From Chloroflexota bacterium (GTDB lineage: Bacteria; Chloroflexota; Anaerolineae; Caldilineales; Caldilineaceae): 64,000 nt of DNA. The stretch is from the NCBI GenBank assembly GCA_016861025.1, contig BOKO01000010.1, positions 118,928-182,927 on the forward strand. Direction: 5' to 3'. The number at the start of each line of letters is the position of its first letter. Position 1 is the first letter of the stretch. This document shows, piece after piece, positions 1 to 12,416 of this stretch. A program made the position numbers and the translations under genes. Below the pieces are notes generated by a model. The model was not told the origin of the DNA and did no database searches. It worked only from the letters and a program-made list of their open reading frames with translations.

Positions 1-1178
1 GGCTTGCCTTCGCCCTCGAACAGGACAGGGCGCATCGAGCCGACAAAGCGGCTGCGTTCGTGTTCGCCGGTCTTAACAACAACCTGCTGCATTCGCTGCA
101 GCCGTTCGCGTTTGATCGCGGCGGGGAGCTGACCGGCGAACGTTGCAGCCGCCGTGCCCTCACGCGCGCTAAAGGGGAAAAGATGCGCGTGGGCAAAACG
201 CATCTCCTCGACAAACGCCAGCCCCTGCGCAAAGTCGGCGTCGCTTTCGCCTGGAAAACCGACGATCAGGTCGGTGGTGAGAATCAGGTCGGGAATGGCG
301 GCGCGTGCCTCATGCACAAGCTGGCGATAGCTGGCGGTCGTGCAGCGCCGCGCCATGGCGCGCAACTGGCGGTCGGCCCCCGCTTGCAAGGGCAGATGCA
401 GGTGCGGGCATAATCTGTCGGGCCAGTGCGCCCACAAGTTAAAGAAGCCGTCCGCCAGTTCCCACGGCTCCAGGCTGCTGAGACGCAGGCGCGGGATATC
501 GGTGTCGCTGAGCAACGCCGCCACCAGGTCTTTGAGGTCACTGCGCGCCGCGCCGGAGAGGTCACGACCGTAGCTGCCCAGGTGCACGCCGGTCAGCACT
601 GCTTCCATCACGCCAGCTTCGGCGGCGCGCTGCACCTCAGCGACGACCTCTTGCAGCGGGCGGCTGCGACTCTCCCCGCGCAGCGCGGTGACGATGCAGA
701 AGGTGCAGCGGTTGTTGCAGCCGTCCTGCACCTTGACAAAGGCACGCGTGCGCGCTGCCCGCACGTCGGCGCTGGGTAGATGCGCAAACGGATTGCCGTC
801 GGGCTGCATCCGCGCCAGCGCGTCGGGATCGTCGAGTTCGGCGCTCCACGGTTCGAGCAGCGCCGCCAGCATCTCCTTGCGGCGGTTGTCGGCGACGAGA
901 TCGACGCCGGGCAGCAGCGACGCCTGCTGGGGACGCAGCGTCGCCCAACAGCCAGTCACGGCGATGCGTGCGGCTGGCCCGGCGCGATGCAGCGCAGCGA
1001 CGCGCTTGCGCGAGTCGCGCTCGGCGCCCGCAGTCACCGCGCACGAGTTGAAGATGATCACCTGCGCCTGGTCGGGTTCGGCGACGACGGTGTGGCCGGC
1101 GGTGCGCAACTGGCTTGCCAGCGTCTCCATCTCGCTGTAATTGAGGCGGCAGCCGATCTGATCAAGAAAGACGCGCAT
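1..1178 (-). CDS. mtaB: MtaB-type tRNA methylthiotransferase (3' end outside window)
   Basis: Adds a methylthio group to t6A37 of tRNAs through radical SAM chemistry. The reading frame is open from an ATG at 1178 to the window edge, about 392 residues, so only the C-terminal tail is missing. The N-terminal UPF0004 domain carries the expected cysteines (about C10, C46, C76). The radical SAM cluster motif CNNRCTFC is at about residues 153-160, followed by IVTALRGES. The CNNRC spacing and the following sequence resemble MtaB more than MiaB, but RimO/MiaB relatives cannot be fully excluded without the C-terminus. The start lies 3 nt after the stop of the sulfite-oxidase-like gene, so the two are probably co-transcribed. 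Long plus-strand open frames over this gene are shadows. Confidence 0.88.
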   Translation of the reverse strand, partial: MRVFLDQIGCRLNYSEMETLASQLRTAGHTVVAEPDQAQVIIFNSCAVTAGAERDSRKRVAALHRAGPAARIAVTGCWATLRPQQASLLPGVDLVADNRRKEMLAALLEPWSAELDDPDALARMQPDGNPFAHLPSADVRAARTRAFVKVQDGCNNRCTFCIVTALRGESRSRPLQEVVAEVQRAAEAGVMEAVLTGVHLGSYGRDLSGAARSDLKDLVAALLSDTDIPRLRLSSLEPWELADGFFNLWAHWPDRLCPHLHLPLQAGADRQLRAMARRCTTASYRQLVHEARAAIPDLILTTDLIVGFPGESDADFAQGLAFVEEMRFAHAHLFPFSAREGTAAATFAGQLPAAIKRERLQRMQQVVVKTGEHERSRFVGSMRPVLFEGEGK

Positions 1179-1181
1179 TGC

Positions 1182-1814
<633 letters not shown>

Positions 1815-2036
1815 GATGTTTCCTCCGCAATAAACATCGCGGCCGCTGGCAGATCGCTCACTTCCAGTGCGCCGCCAACGGCGTCATCATTCACATAGAT
1901 GGTTGGATTGTACGCACATGCGCGCAACCTTGCTGTAATCCGAACCATCTTTTTCGGCTGCGGTGAAGGTCTGTATGTAAGGCCACCCATGTTGACGCAA
2001 GGGTGCAAAAACACGGAGAACAGCTCTTCAATTCAT

Positions 2037-2096
2037 CCCAGGGTTTGCTCTGCGCATCTCCGCGACTCAGCGTCTCTGCGTCGCAAACAACCTGGG
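2037..2096. repeat. Degenerate inverted repeat in intergenic spacer
   Basis: The 290-bp gap between two minus-strand genes holds no convincing gene. It contains an imperfect stem whose arms start CCCAGGGTTTGC and end GCAAACAACCTGGG. The stem encloses tandem-like runs of CTCCGCG and GTCTCTGCGT. Similar GAGACGCAGAG-type tracts recur near 47.9 and 49.8 kb. Confidence 0.45.
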
Positions 2097-2105
2097 TGAA
2101 TCGGT

Positions 2106-3089
<984 letters not shown>

Positions 3090-3164
3090 GGTGTGCTCCA
3101 ATCGGCTGTCCAGCGGTCAGCCATCGGTATTCCGCTGGAATAGGCGGCTTCTATCAAATGGTGG

Positions 3165-5429
<2,265 letters not shown>

Positions 5430-5439
5430 AACAATTCCC

Positions 5440-5796
5440 TCAACTCTGACGCACCAGCATGGGTCCAAGTCGCCGCCCGCCGAGCAGGTGGATATGCAGG
5501 TGATAGATCTCTTGCCCGGCGTCGCGGTTGCAGTTGACCAGCAGGCGGTAGCCGCTCTCGGCGACGCCCTGCTGTGCTGCAATCTGCTTCGCCACGACAA
5601 ACATGTGGCCGAGCATCTGCTCGTCTTCAGGCGTCACATCGTTGGCGGTAGGAATGAGTTTATTTGGCACAATCAGGATATGCACCGGCGCTTGCGGGTT
5701 GATGTCGCGAAACGCAGTGACCTGCTCGTCCTGATAGACAATATCCGATGGAATTTCACGGCGGATGATTTTGCTGAAAATGGTTTCGGCTGGCAT
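5440..5796 (-). CDS. HIT family protein (HinT-like)
   Basis: A 118-residue histidine-triad nucleotide-binding protein, the usual length for HinT-type AMP-lysine or AMP-phosphoramidate hydrolases. The triad is in YHLHIHLLGG, with H99, H101 and H103. The N-terminal FSKIIRREIPSDIVYQDE is the classic HIT opening. It is the first gene of a minus-strand run with the molybdo-enzyme 11 nt downstream. Nothing suggests a pathway-specific function. Confidence 0.92.
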   Translation of the reverse strand: MPAETIFSKIIRREIPSDIVYQDEQVTAFRDINPQAPVHILIVPNKLIPTANDVTPEDEQMLGHMFVVAKQIAAQQGVAESGYRLLVNCNRDAGQEIYHLHIHLLGGRRLGPMLVRQS

Positions 5797-6130
5797 GGGT
5801 TGTTCACAAATTGGTTGGTGGTGCGTGCTACGTGTTGCGTGGTGTGTGCAGAAGACTTGACACGAGACACGGAATACGTAACACGAACCACGCCTTCAAT
5901 CATGCAATCAAAGCTATCGCCAGTATACCGTATGCCGCGCGCTCCGACAAAGCGATTATGGGCGATGGAGGCGCCCCGAACTTTTGGCGAGATATGTTCG
6001 TCGCATTGGTCAAGTTGGGTCACACCTGCTCTTTTAGCAAGGGATACCTGGCTGGTGCCAGATCGGGAGATGATGCTGCGATCTGCGGATTGAAGTGGGA
6101 TACGGGTAATCCCGCAGGGCTTAACGTGGT
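5797..6130. other. Intergenic stretch with imperfect palindrome, no gene
   Basis: No open frame here resembles a known gene. Positions 5822-5893 hold an imperfect inverted repeat built from variants of GCGTGCTACGTGTTGCGTG and its complement (CGTAACACGAACCACGC). It could fold as a long hairpin in the leader of the HIT operon or downstream of the DUF3368 gene. Beyond that I see nothing. Confidence 0.5.
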
Positions 6131-6622
6131 TTATTCGGCTTCACCGGCGAGCATCAACACATCCGCCACCAACGATGCGGAGAAAAAGATGCCTGCCATC
6201 TGCAACTCGTGGATCAGGGGCGCCACCTCTGTCAGGTATCCCTCTCTCTTTGCCTGCACCAACAAACCCATCGTACCAGTCAAGGGCATGGCAAGTCGTC
6301 TCGCATACCGACGCGCGCGCAGGTCGTCAATGACAACCAGGCGAGCATGTCGCTCTTGCGCCAGCACCAGAACTTCGGCTTCGCCGCGACCGATACCCAC
6401 AAACGTGTCTGCACGACGTGGATCAGCCAGGCTGGCAGGGCGAATCCAGGAAGCAGTGGCAAGTGCTGATTGGCGTAGTGCGCGTTCTGTTGCCAGAAAC
6501 TCGGCGTACACTGCTGCTGGCGCCAGTACTTCATCAAACAGCAATTGAAACAGATCGAGTCGCCTCAATGTCCACAGGGCTACCAGTGGCGTATTGTCAA
6601 CGATGACTGGCCCTGCGGGCAT
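6131..6622 (-). CDS. DUF3368 PIN-like toxin
   Basis: A 163-residue protein of the DUF3368 family (PIN-like nucleic-acid-binding toxins). It starts with the acidic PIN motif VIVDNTPLVAL (D9). Later come GIGRGEAEVLVLAQE, LVVIDDLRARR and the family tail PLTGTMGLLVQAKREGYL. It would be expected to act as an RNase held in check by the UPF0175 protein encoded just upstream, whose gene overlaps it by 26 nt. The pair is intact, and a decayed relative of the same module lies at 25.2-25.6 kb. Confidence 0.85.
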   Translation of the reverse strand: MPAGPVIVDNTPLVALWTLRRLDLFQLLFDEVLAPAAVYAEFLATERALRQSALATASWIRPASLADPRRADTFVGIGRGEAEVLVLAQERHARLVVIDDLRARRYARRLAMPLTGTMGLLVQAKREGYLTEVAPLIHELQMAGIFFSASLVADVLMLAGEAE

Positions 6623-6875
6623 TTTCTACATCCTCAGCCAGTTCTGCCGCGGTCGCACGAAAAGGCGACAACCCATGTTTCCCTAACTCAAAAACAAATG
6701 CAAAGCGGGACATTCCCGCCAACTGTGCCGCAAGCTCGGTTGACAGACGACCAGATTCATATAAGGTGAGGGCAAGCAGCAGGCGAGCCTCAGCCTCAAA
6801 TTCATCCGGTTCCTTATCAATCGCCCAAAGGATGGCTTCCGGATAATGAATGACTTGTTCGCCCGGTGTATTCAT
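6597..6875 (-). CDS. UPF0175 family antitoxin
   Basis: A 92-residue helical protein of the UPF0175 family, the usual partner of DUF3368 toxins. The core EAEARLLLALTLYESGRLS followed by AAQLAGMSRFAFVFELGKHG matches the family's helix-turn-helix-like arrangement. It is the first gene of the pair and its 3' end overlaps the toxin gene. It probably both neutralises the toxin and autoregulates, by analogy. Confidence 0.82.
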   Translation of the reverse strand: MNTPGEQVIHYPEAILWAIDKEPDEFEAEARLLLALTLYESGRLSTELAAQLAGMSRFAFVFELGKHGLSPFRATAAELAEDVENARRASHR

Positions 6876-6948
6876 GCAGAATCTCCTTTGACTGGTTGTT
6901 GCATACTTTCCAGTATAGACAGCCCCCGCCCACCCGTCAAACCCACCA

Positions 6949-7094
6949 TCCGCACGGGTCTATTTCACAGTAGGGGCTGAGTTTGTTTTGTAGGTCATCG
7001 CCTCCGACGTGACGGGCGCCTACGACACGCGCTCCAAAGTTGAAATACACCCATCCGCACCCGGGTCTACATCACGTTTAGGGCTAGGTACATA
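6949..7094. repeat. Dispersed intergenic repeat (family B), two related units
   Basis: The 372-bp gap before the amidase holds no gene. Two related tracts appear: CCGCACGGGTCTATTTCAC at the start, and CGCACCCGGGTCTACATCAC near 7055-7074, each followed by a GGGCT-type tail. Between them lies the core GTAGGTCATCGCCTCCGACG at 6990-7009, which ends in a GGCGCCTAC arm. The same core recurs at 49688 and 56432. Confidence 0.6.
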
Positions 7095-7247
7095 CAGCTC
7101 ACTGCCTAACAAGTTCTCGTTGAAGGCGCGCCTTCCTGACAAATGCAACACATGTTTCCTGCCAATGGTGTGGGATGCACCGTGTGCGATAATTGCAGTG
7201 CACACAACAGCACTTATCTCCATCAGGCTGCAACAGAGAGGTCTCTT

Positions 7248-8747
7248 ATGTCCACATTTGCCGAGTATGAACGCTTCGACGCGCTGGGGCTGGCGGAGTT
7301 GGTGCGCCGCCGGGAGGTCTCGCCGCTGGAACTGGTCGAGGCTGCCATCGAACGCATCGAGGCGCGCAACCCGCAGATCAACGCGGTCGTGCACACGATG
7401 TTCAACCAGGCGCGACAGGCGGCGCAGGGCGAGCTGCCCGACGGCCCCTTCCGCGGCGCACCGTTTCTGGTCAAAGACCTGCTGGCGATGGTGGCCGGCG
7501 CACCGACTTCCTACGCCACGCGGCTGCTGCGCCACAACACCCCGTCCATCGACAGCGAGCTGGTGCGTCGCTGGAAGGCCGCCGGGCTGGTGATCATCGG
7601 TAAGACCAACACGTCGGAGTTCGGCTACACGCCCTGGACCGAGCCGGAACTGTTCGGTCCCACCCGCAACCCCTATGATCTGACGCGCACGGCGGGCGGC
7701 TCCAGCGGCGGTTCGGGCGCGGCGGTGGCGGCGCGTCTGACGCCGATGGCAAGCGGCGGCGACGGCGGCGGCTCGATCCGCGTGCCGGCATCAGCCAACG
7801 GAGTCTTTGGTTTCAAACCAACACGTGGGCGCAATCCGGTGGGGCCTGTCTACTACGAGTTATGGGAAGGCTGCGTCAGCGAACACGCGTTGACCCGCTC
7901 CGTGCGCGACAGCGCGGCGCTGCTCGACGCCACCGAGGGCATGGACATCGGCGCGCCCTATACTGCACCGCCGAAGGAGCGCCCTTACCTGGAGGAGGTT
8001 GGGCGCGACCCAGGGAAACTGCGCATCGCCTACACTGCACAGGCGCTGATCGGCGTCGACGCCCCGCCGCCTGACGCCGAGTGTCTGCGCGGCTTGCAGG
8101 CAACCGTGAAACTATTGGAAGGGCTGGGGCATGAGGTCATCGAAGCTGCGCCGCCGATCCAGCGCGAGGCGCTGGCGCTGGCGTTCATGACGATGATCTG
8201 TGGGCAGGCGTGGAATGACATCCTCGAGACGGCGGAGACAGCGGGCAAAAAGCCGGCGCGCCACGATTTTGAGTTGAGCACGTGGGTGAGCGGCATGGTC
8301 GGCAAAGCGTTTTCAGCCGCCGACTATGTGCGGGCGACGCGTTTCCTGGGCAAGAGCGCGCGTGCGATCGGACAGTTCTTCACGGAGTACGACGCACTGC
8401 TCACGCCGACGCTGCCGACGCCGCCCTTCCTCATCGGCGCCATGCAGCCGACAGAGAGCGAACGCCTCCTCCTGGATACGCTCGCTGCACTGCACGCCGG
8501 CAAGCTGCTGACCGCCTTTGATCTGGTGCGCCCCTTTGCGCTCAAAACCTTCACCCTGATTCGCTATCTCGCGCCCTTCAACGTCACCGGACAGCCCGCG
8601 ATGTCCATGCCGTTGCACTGGACGCCGGAAGGGCTGCCGGTGGGAATGCACTTTGTCGGTCGCTTCGGCGACGAGGCGACGCTCTTCCACCTTGCCGGGC
8701 AGTTGGAGCAGGCGCAGCCGTGGGCTGAGCGGGCGCCAATGTTATAG
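7248..8747 (+). CDS. Amidase (amidase signature family)
   Basis: A 499-residue amidase-signature hydrolase. The Ser-cisSer-Lys triad is visible: Lys in GAPFLVKDLL (K76), the cis-Ser in TAGGSSGGSG (about S152) and the nucleophile in GGDGGGSIRVPAS (S176). Length fits stand-alone amidases. It is not placed with gatC or gatB, so it is probably not GatA. The frame is open 35 codons further upstream, but the ATG at 7248 follows an AGAGAGG ribosome site and starts where homology starts. Substrate unknown. It converges on the helicase gene with a 20-nt gap. Confidence 0.9.
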   Translation: MSTFAEYERFDALGLAELVRRREVSPLELVEAAIERIEARNPQINAVVHTMFNQARQAAQGELPDGPFRGAPFLVKDLLAMVAGAPTSYATRLLRHNTPSIDSELVRRWKAAGLVIIGKTNTSEFGYTPWTEPELFGPTRNPYDLTRTAGGSSGGSGAAVAARLTPMASGGDGGGSIRVPASANGVFGFKPTRGRNPVGPVYYELWEGCVSEHALTRSVRDSAALLDATEGMDIGAPYTAPPKERPYLEEVGRDPGKLRIAYTAQALIGVDAPPPDAECLRGLQATVKLLEGLGHEVIEAAPPIQREALALAFMTMICGQAWNDILETAETAGKKPARHDFELSTWVSGMVGKAFSAADYVRATRFLGKSARAIGQFFTEYDALLTPTLPTPPFLIGAMQPTESERLLLDTLAALHAGKLLTAFDLVRPFALKTFTLIRYLAPFNVTGQPAMSMPLHWTPEGLPVGMHFVGRFGDEATLFHLAGQLEQAQPWAERAPML

Positions 8748-8767
8748 GAATGCATTGATGCGGCAGG

Positions 8768-10411
8768 CTATGCTCGCGCCACCTCAACTGTCTGTCGCCG
8801 AATGCGAAACGCCGCTGAGCGCGCCAGCACCTGCGCCACAAAGCGTTCGGGCACATCGACCAGTGTGTGATGCTCGTCGATGTGGATGCGTCCGATGGCG
8901 CCGCCGGGCACGCCGGCATGATAGGCGATGGTGCTCACGACGTCGGCGGGGCGCACGCCATGCACTTTGCCCTTGCTGAGCGAAAGGCTGACCATACCGG
9001 CTTCGGGCTGGCGGCGCGAACTGCGCGGGCGCTCAAACCGCGTTTCGTTGCGATGCGGTCTGCGCTCCAGGCGACGCTCTGGTTTGCGCTCCTGCACCTC
9101 GGTCACCGGCAGAATCGGGCGCTGATCCTCGGCGCCGCGCACCAGGCGCAGCGCCGCCGCCGCAATCTCGACAGGATCATGTCCCGCCTCGATCAGTGTG
9201 CTCACCAGGGCGCGCTCCTTACCCAGGCGCCCTTTACTCAGGCTGTCGCCCACGCGCGCAAAAAGTTCAGCCTCACGCTGCGCCTGAATCTCCTCGACAG
9301 TGGGCATGGCGGCGCGGCGGATCGGCGCCTTGATAAAACCCTCGATGCGTGCGATGCGCCAGCGCTCGTTGGGCGTCACCAGTGAGAGGGCGACGCCGCT
9401 CTTGCCGGCGCGCCCGGTGCGCCCGATGCGATGAACATAGACCTCCGGGTCTTCAGGCAGATCGAAGTTGAAGACGTGCGAGATGTGGTCGATGTCCAGC
9501 CCGCGCGCAGCCACGTCGGTGGCGACGAGCACCTTGATCAGGTTGCGGCGAAAGCGGTTCATCACGCGCTCACGCTCTTCCTGTTCCAGCTCCCCACTCA
9601 ACGCCTCGGCGGGAAACCCGCGCGCCGACAGCGCCGCAGCCAGTTCGCCGGCGCCGGCGCGCGTGCGCACAAAGATCAGCGCACTGGTGATCGGCTCGAC
9701 CTCAAACAGACGGGTGAGCGCCGCCAGCTTATCGGCCTCGTAGACCACATAATGACGCTGTTCGATGGCGGCGACCGTGACCTGCTCGCGCTGAATCGAA
9801 ATCGACTGCGGGTCGCGCAGATACCGGTCGGCGAGGCGGCGAATCTCCGGCGACAGGGTGGCGGAGAAGAGCGCAGTCTGGCGTTCGGTGGGCGTGGCGC
9901 GCAAGATCGTCTCGATGTCCTCGATAAAGCCCATGCTCAACATTTCGTCGGCCTCGTCGAGCACGACAGCTTCAAGCTGGCTCAGGTCGAGCACGCCGCG
10001 TTCGAGCAGGTCGAGCAGGCGGCCCGGCGTGCCAACCACAACATCCACACCTTTTTGCAGGCGGTTGATCTGGCGGCCATAAGGTTCGCCGCCATAAACG
10101 GCCAGCACGCGCACGCCAAGCGGCCGACCAAATTCGTGCATCGCCTTCGCCACCTGCATCGCCAGCTCACGCGTTGGCGCCAGCACCAGGCTTTGCACAT
10201 GTTCGGCGCCAGCATGCAGCCGTTGCAAAAGCGGCAGCGCAAACGCAGCGGTTTTGCCGGTGCCGGTCTGCGCCTGCCCGACCACATCGTGGCCCGCAAG
10301 CATGACCGGAATCATGGCAGTTTGAATTGGCGTCGGCGCAGTGTAGCCGAGCGCCTCAACGGCCTGCACCAGCTCTGGTCGCAGACCCAGTTGAAAAAAT
10401 CCAGTAGTCAT
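8768..10411 (-). CDS. DEAD-box ATP-dependent RNA helicase
   Basis: A 547-residue cold-shock-type DEAD-box helicase (DeaD/CsdA group). In order: Q motif GYTAPTPIQ, Walker A AQTGTGKT (47-54), PTREL, TPGRLLD, DEAD (152-155), SAT (183-185), the RGLD box and HRIGRTGRAG. A basic linker (about 440-475) leads into a C-terminal DbpA-type RNA-binding domain (about 475-547), which starts in VHGVRPADVVSTIAYHAGVPG. An upstream in-frame start at 10606 was rejected because that segment has no helicase similarity and spans two hairpins. Expected role: unwinding of rRNA or mRNA, often cold-inducible. Confidence 0.92.
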   Translation of the reverse strand: MTTGFFQLGLRPELVQAVEALGYTAPTPIQTAMIPVMLAGHDVVGQAQTGTGKTAAFALPLLQRLHAGAEHVQSLVLAPTRELAMQVAKAMHEFGRPLGVRVLAVYGGEPYGRQINRLQKGVDVVVGTPGRLLDLLERGVLDLSQLEAVVLDEADEMLSMGFIEDIETILRATPTERQTALFSATLSPEIRRLADRYLRDPQSISIQREQVTVAAIEQRHYVVYEADKLAALTRLFEVEPITSALIFVRTRAGAGELAAALSARGFPAEALSGELEQEERERVMNRFRRNLIKVLVATDVAARGLDIDHISHVFNFDLPEDPEVYVHRIGRTGRAGKSGVALSLVTPNERWRIARIEGFIKAPIRRAAMPTVEEIQAQREAELFARVGDSLSKGRLGKERALVSTLIEAGHDPVEIAAAALRLVRGAEDQRPILPVTEVQERKPERRLERRPHRNETRFERPRSSRRQPEAGMVSLSLSKGKVHGVRPADVVSTIAYHAGVPGGAIGRIHIDEHHTLVDVPERFVAQVLARSAAFRIRRQTVEVARA

Positions 10412-10514
10412 CGTATTTCCTATCGCTGCCAATGCAGCATGTTCAGCACTGTTTCGATGACTCCATTGCGCCGCGCTGTTTTGTAGATGCGCCGGCTGAT
10501 GACCGTCAACTGTT

Positions 10515-10535
10515 GTGCGCCGCAAGAGGGCGCAC
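10515..10535 (-). promoter_or_regulatory. Perfect hairpin in the helicase leader
   Basis: A perfect 7-bp stem (GTGCGCC / GGCGCAC) with a 7-nt loop, about 105 nt upstream of the helicase ATG and just downstream of a terminator-like hairpin. DEAD-box helicase mRNAs often have long structured leaders, so this may be a regulatory element. That role is an inference. Confidence 0.45.
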
Positions 10536-10543
10536 GATCCTGA

Positions 10544-10576
10544 CAACAAAAATGCTCGACCCGTCTGAGTCGAGCA
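10544..10576 (-). terminator. Intrinsic terminator between metallophosphatase and helicase
   Basis: On the minus strand a perfect 8-bp stem TGCTCGAC/GTCGAGCA with an 8-nt loop is followed directly by TTTTTGTTG. It lies about 145 nt after the metallophosphatase stop and about 140 nt before the helicase start. It could end the upstream transcript or act as an attenuator if the helicase promoter lies upstream of it. Confidence 0.7.
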
Positions 10577-10720
10577 ACCCATTGGAATAATCAAAACAGG
10601 ATTCAATTGTATCCGCCGCCAGATTGCGGGCGGAAACCGAATACTATCACGTCCGCCGAAACTGGCAAAACCTGAAAGAGTGCAGTTGCATTTGAAACGA
10701 TCTTCATGCGCCTGCAGCCA

Positions 10721-11377
10721 TCACTCGTCGCGCAGACAACGCAGCAGCACGGTCTGCACTGTGTCGTCGTAGATCGCATAGCGCGGCCACGGCCCATCTT
10801 CGGGCGCGCCGGCGCTGCCAACGCCAACGACAATGCGCACGCCGGGCGTCAACCGCACCAGCGTTGGATTGGGGAGCGAGCGCAGCCGTTTTGTCGTCAG
10901 TTCCCACACCCAGACCGTCTGCACGTGCGTATGGCCGTGAAAAAGCACGCGCGCGTCATGGCTCTCCATCCACGCCAGCGCATTCCAGAGTGCATCGCCG
11001 TTCTGATGCAGGCGTGGAAAGAGCGCGCTCCAGCTCATCCCCGGTTTTAGCCAGTCGGCGGCGGCGGCGGTTGTCGACAGCGCGGCGGGCATGTCGGGCG
11101 AAGCGTGACAGTAGATGGCGTCGCCCCGGCGCAGAATCGCCGGCCACTTGCTGACCCATGCAGCCAACTTCTCCGGCATCCTGCGCAGCCCGCTCACCTC
11201 CCAGTTGCCGTACACGCAGGGAATCTGGCGCACCTGAAGCGCAGCCAAGAGGCGCGGCTTGTGACCGGCGTCGCCCAGAAAGACGAAAGCGTCCACCTTC
11301 TGCGCGTCAGCGTCGGCAAGCACGGAAGCCAGCCCCGCATAGTTATCGTGCAGATCGGCAAAGATCGCAGTGCGCAT
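10721..11377 (-). CDS. Metallophosphatase family protein
   Basis: A 218-residue calcineurin-like phosphoesterase of the YfcE/MJ0936 type. Metal ligands are seen in IFADLHDN (D8, H10), VFLGDAGH, VYGNWEVSG and FHGHTHVQ, the standard order. The GNWE in place of the usual GNHD is a visible variation. The start at 11377 (MRTAIFADLH) places the DxH motif correctly, although the frame opens nine codons upstream. Substrate unknown; phosphodiester or serine/threonine phosphate are the family options. Confidence 0.85.
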   Translation of the reverse strand: MRTAIFADLHDNYAGLASVLADADAQKVDAFVFLGDAGHKPRLLAALQVRQIPCVYGNWEVSGLRRMPEKLAAWVSKWPAILRRGDAIYCHASPDMPAALSTTAAAADWLKPGMSWSALFPRLHQNGDALWNALAWMESHDARVLFHGHTHVQTVWVWELTTKRLRSLPNPTLVRLTPGVRIVVGVGSAGAPEDGPWPRYAIYDDTVQTVLLRCLRDE

Positions 11378-11536
11378 AGGCTTATCATCGTAGGGTAGTA
11401 ACACTTTTTTTACAAACTTTGTAACTTATCTTCATCTTTCATCCCAATTTGTCCTCTACAATGTCCCTGCACAAACCGGCTGCTGCTGGCGGGTGCATTT
11501 CAATCCAGATATAGAAACAGAGGGAGATAAAAAACA

Positions 11537-12304
11537 ATGCCGAAACGACTGTTCCTAACCAATTTGCTGCTGGCTGTGCTCGTGATGATGCTGGCGGCAT
11601 GTCAGAGCCAGACAACGCCGGCGACGCCCGTGGTCGAAAACACGCCAACAGCGGCGCCCGCTGTCGCCACGCCCACCGTTGCAGCGACAGCGCAGGAAGA
11701 ATCGGCGACAACCGGCGACGCCAATGCGACCGAGAGCAGCGGCGCAGCAGCCGGCGACGGCGCGCTGACGCTGCGCTTCGTCAACGGCGGCGCAGAGGCT
11801 CGCTTCTTGATCAACGAAGTGTTGCTGGGTCAGGATAAAACAGTCGTTGGGGTCACTTCGCTGGTGGAGGGTGAGTTGACCGTCGATCCCGGCGACCTGA
11901 CTTCCGTGCAGGTGGGCGAGATTCGCATCGACGCCCGCGGCTTCACCACAGACGACGATCGTCGCACCAACCGCCTGCGCAACGACATTCTCCGTTCGAC
12001 GCAGGACGCCTATCGCTATATCACCTTCACACCTACGAGCATCGAGGGGCTGCCAGCATCGGCTGCGCCGGGCGACTCCCTCAATTTCCAGGTGACGGGC
12101 GATCTGAAAATTCTCGACACAATCCGGTCGGTCACCTTCGCCATGAACGCAACCGCTGTCGATCCCACCACAGTGCAGGGCAGCGGTGCGGCGACGATCC
12201 GCTACGCCGACTTTGGCATCAGCATCCCGCGCGTGCCAATGGTCGCCAGCGTCGAAGATGAGGTGATTCTAGAGATCGATTTCACGGCGCAAGCCGGCGG
12301 ATAA
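11537..12304 (+). CDS. YceI family lipoprotein
   Basis: A 255-residue secreted lipoprotein. A hydrophobic signal peptide ends in the lipobox LAAC (C22). A Thr/Pro/Ala-rich linker follows (about 23-75), then a YceI-like lipocalin-fold domain (about 75-253) with LRFVNGGAEARFLINEVLLG and IRIDARGFTTDDDRRTNRLR. YceI domains bind isoprenoid or amide lipids in the proteins studied; the ligand here is unknown. A terminator-like hairpin follows the stop. Confidence 0.85.
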   Translation: MPKRLFLTNLLLAVLVMMLAACQSQTTPATPVVENTPTAAPAVATPTVAATAQEESATTGDANATESSGAAAGDGALTLRFVNGGAEARFLINEVLLGQDKTVVGVTSLVEGELTVDPGDLTSVQVGEIRIDARGFTTDDDRRTNRLRNDILRSTQDAYRYITFTPTSIEGLPASAAPGDSLNFQVTGDLKILDTIRSVTFAMNATAVDPTTVQGSGAATIRYADFGISIPRVPMVASVEDEVILEIDFTAQAGG

Positions 12305-12361
12305 ATTCGGGGCATTTTTTGCCTTTTGCCGGCTTTGAGACAAGAACACAAGACAACATAG

Positions 12362-12396
12362 AAAAAAGCGGGGGGACAATCTCCCTCCGCTTTTTT
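12362..12396. terminator. Bidirectional intrinsic terminator
   Basis: A stem beginning AAAAAAGCGG and closing CCGCTTTTTT, with a GGGGGA/TCCCTC extension and a short loop. It lies between the convergent YceI and Wzz-like genes, and A/T runs on both sides let it serve both strands. Confidence 0.8.
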
Positions 12397-12416
12397 GCCG
12401 TCGCATCGCATTCTTT

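Noticed and set aside
7143..7247. N-terminal extension of the amidase
   Set aside because: No homology in the added 35 residues and no ribosome site; the ATG at 7248 follows AGAGAGG.
10412..10606. 65-residue N-terminal extension of the helicase
   Set aside because: It would translate through a terminator-like hairpin and shows no helicase sequence.
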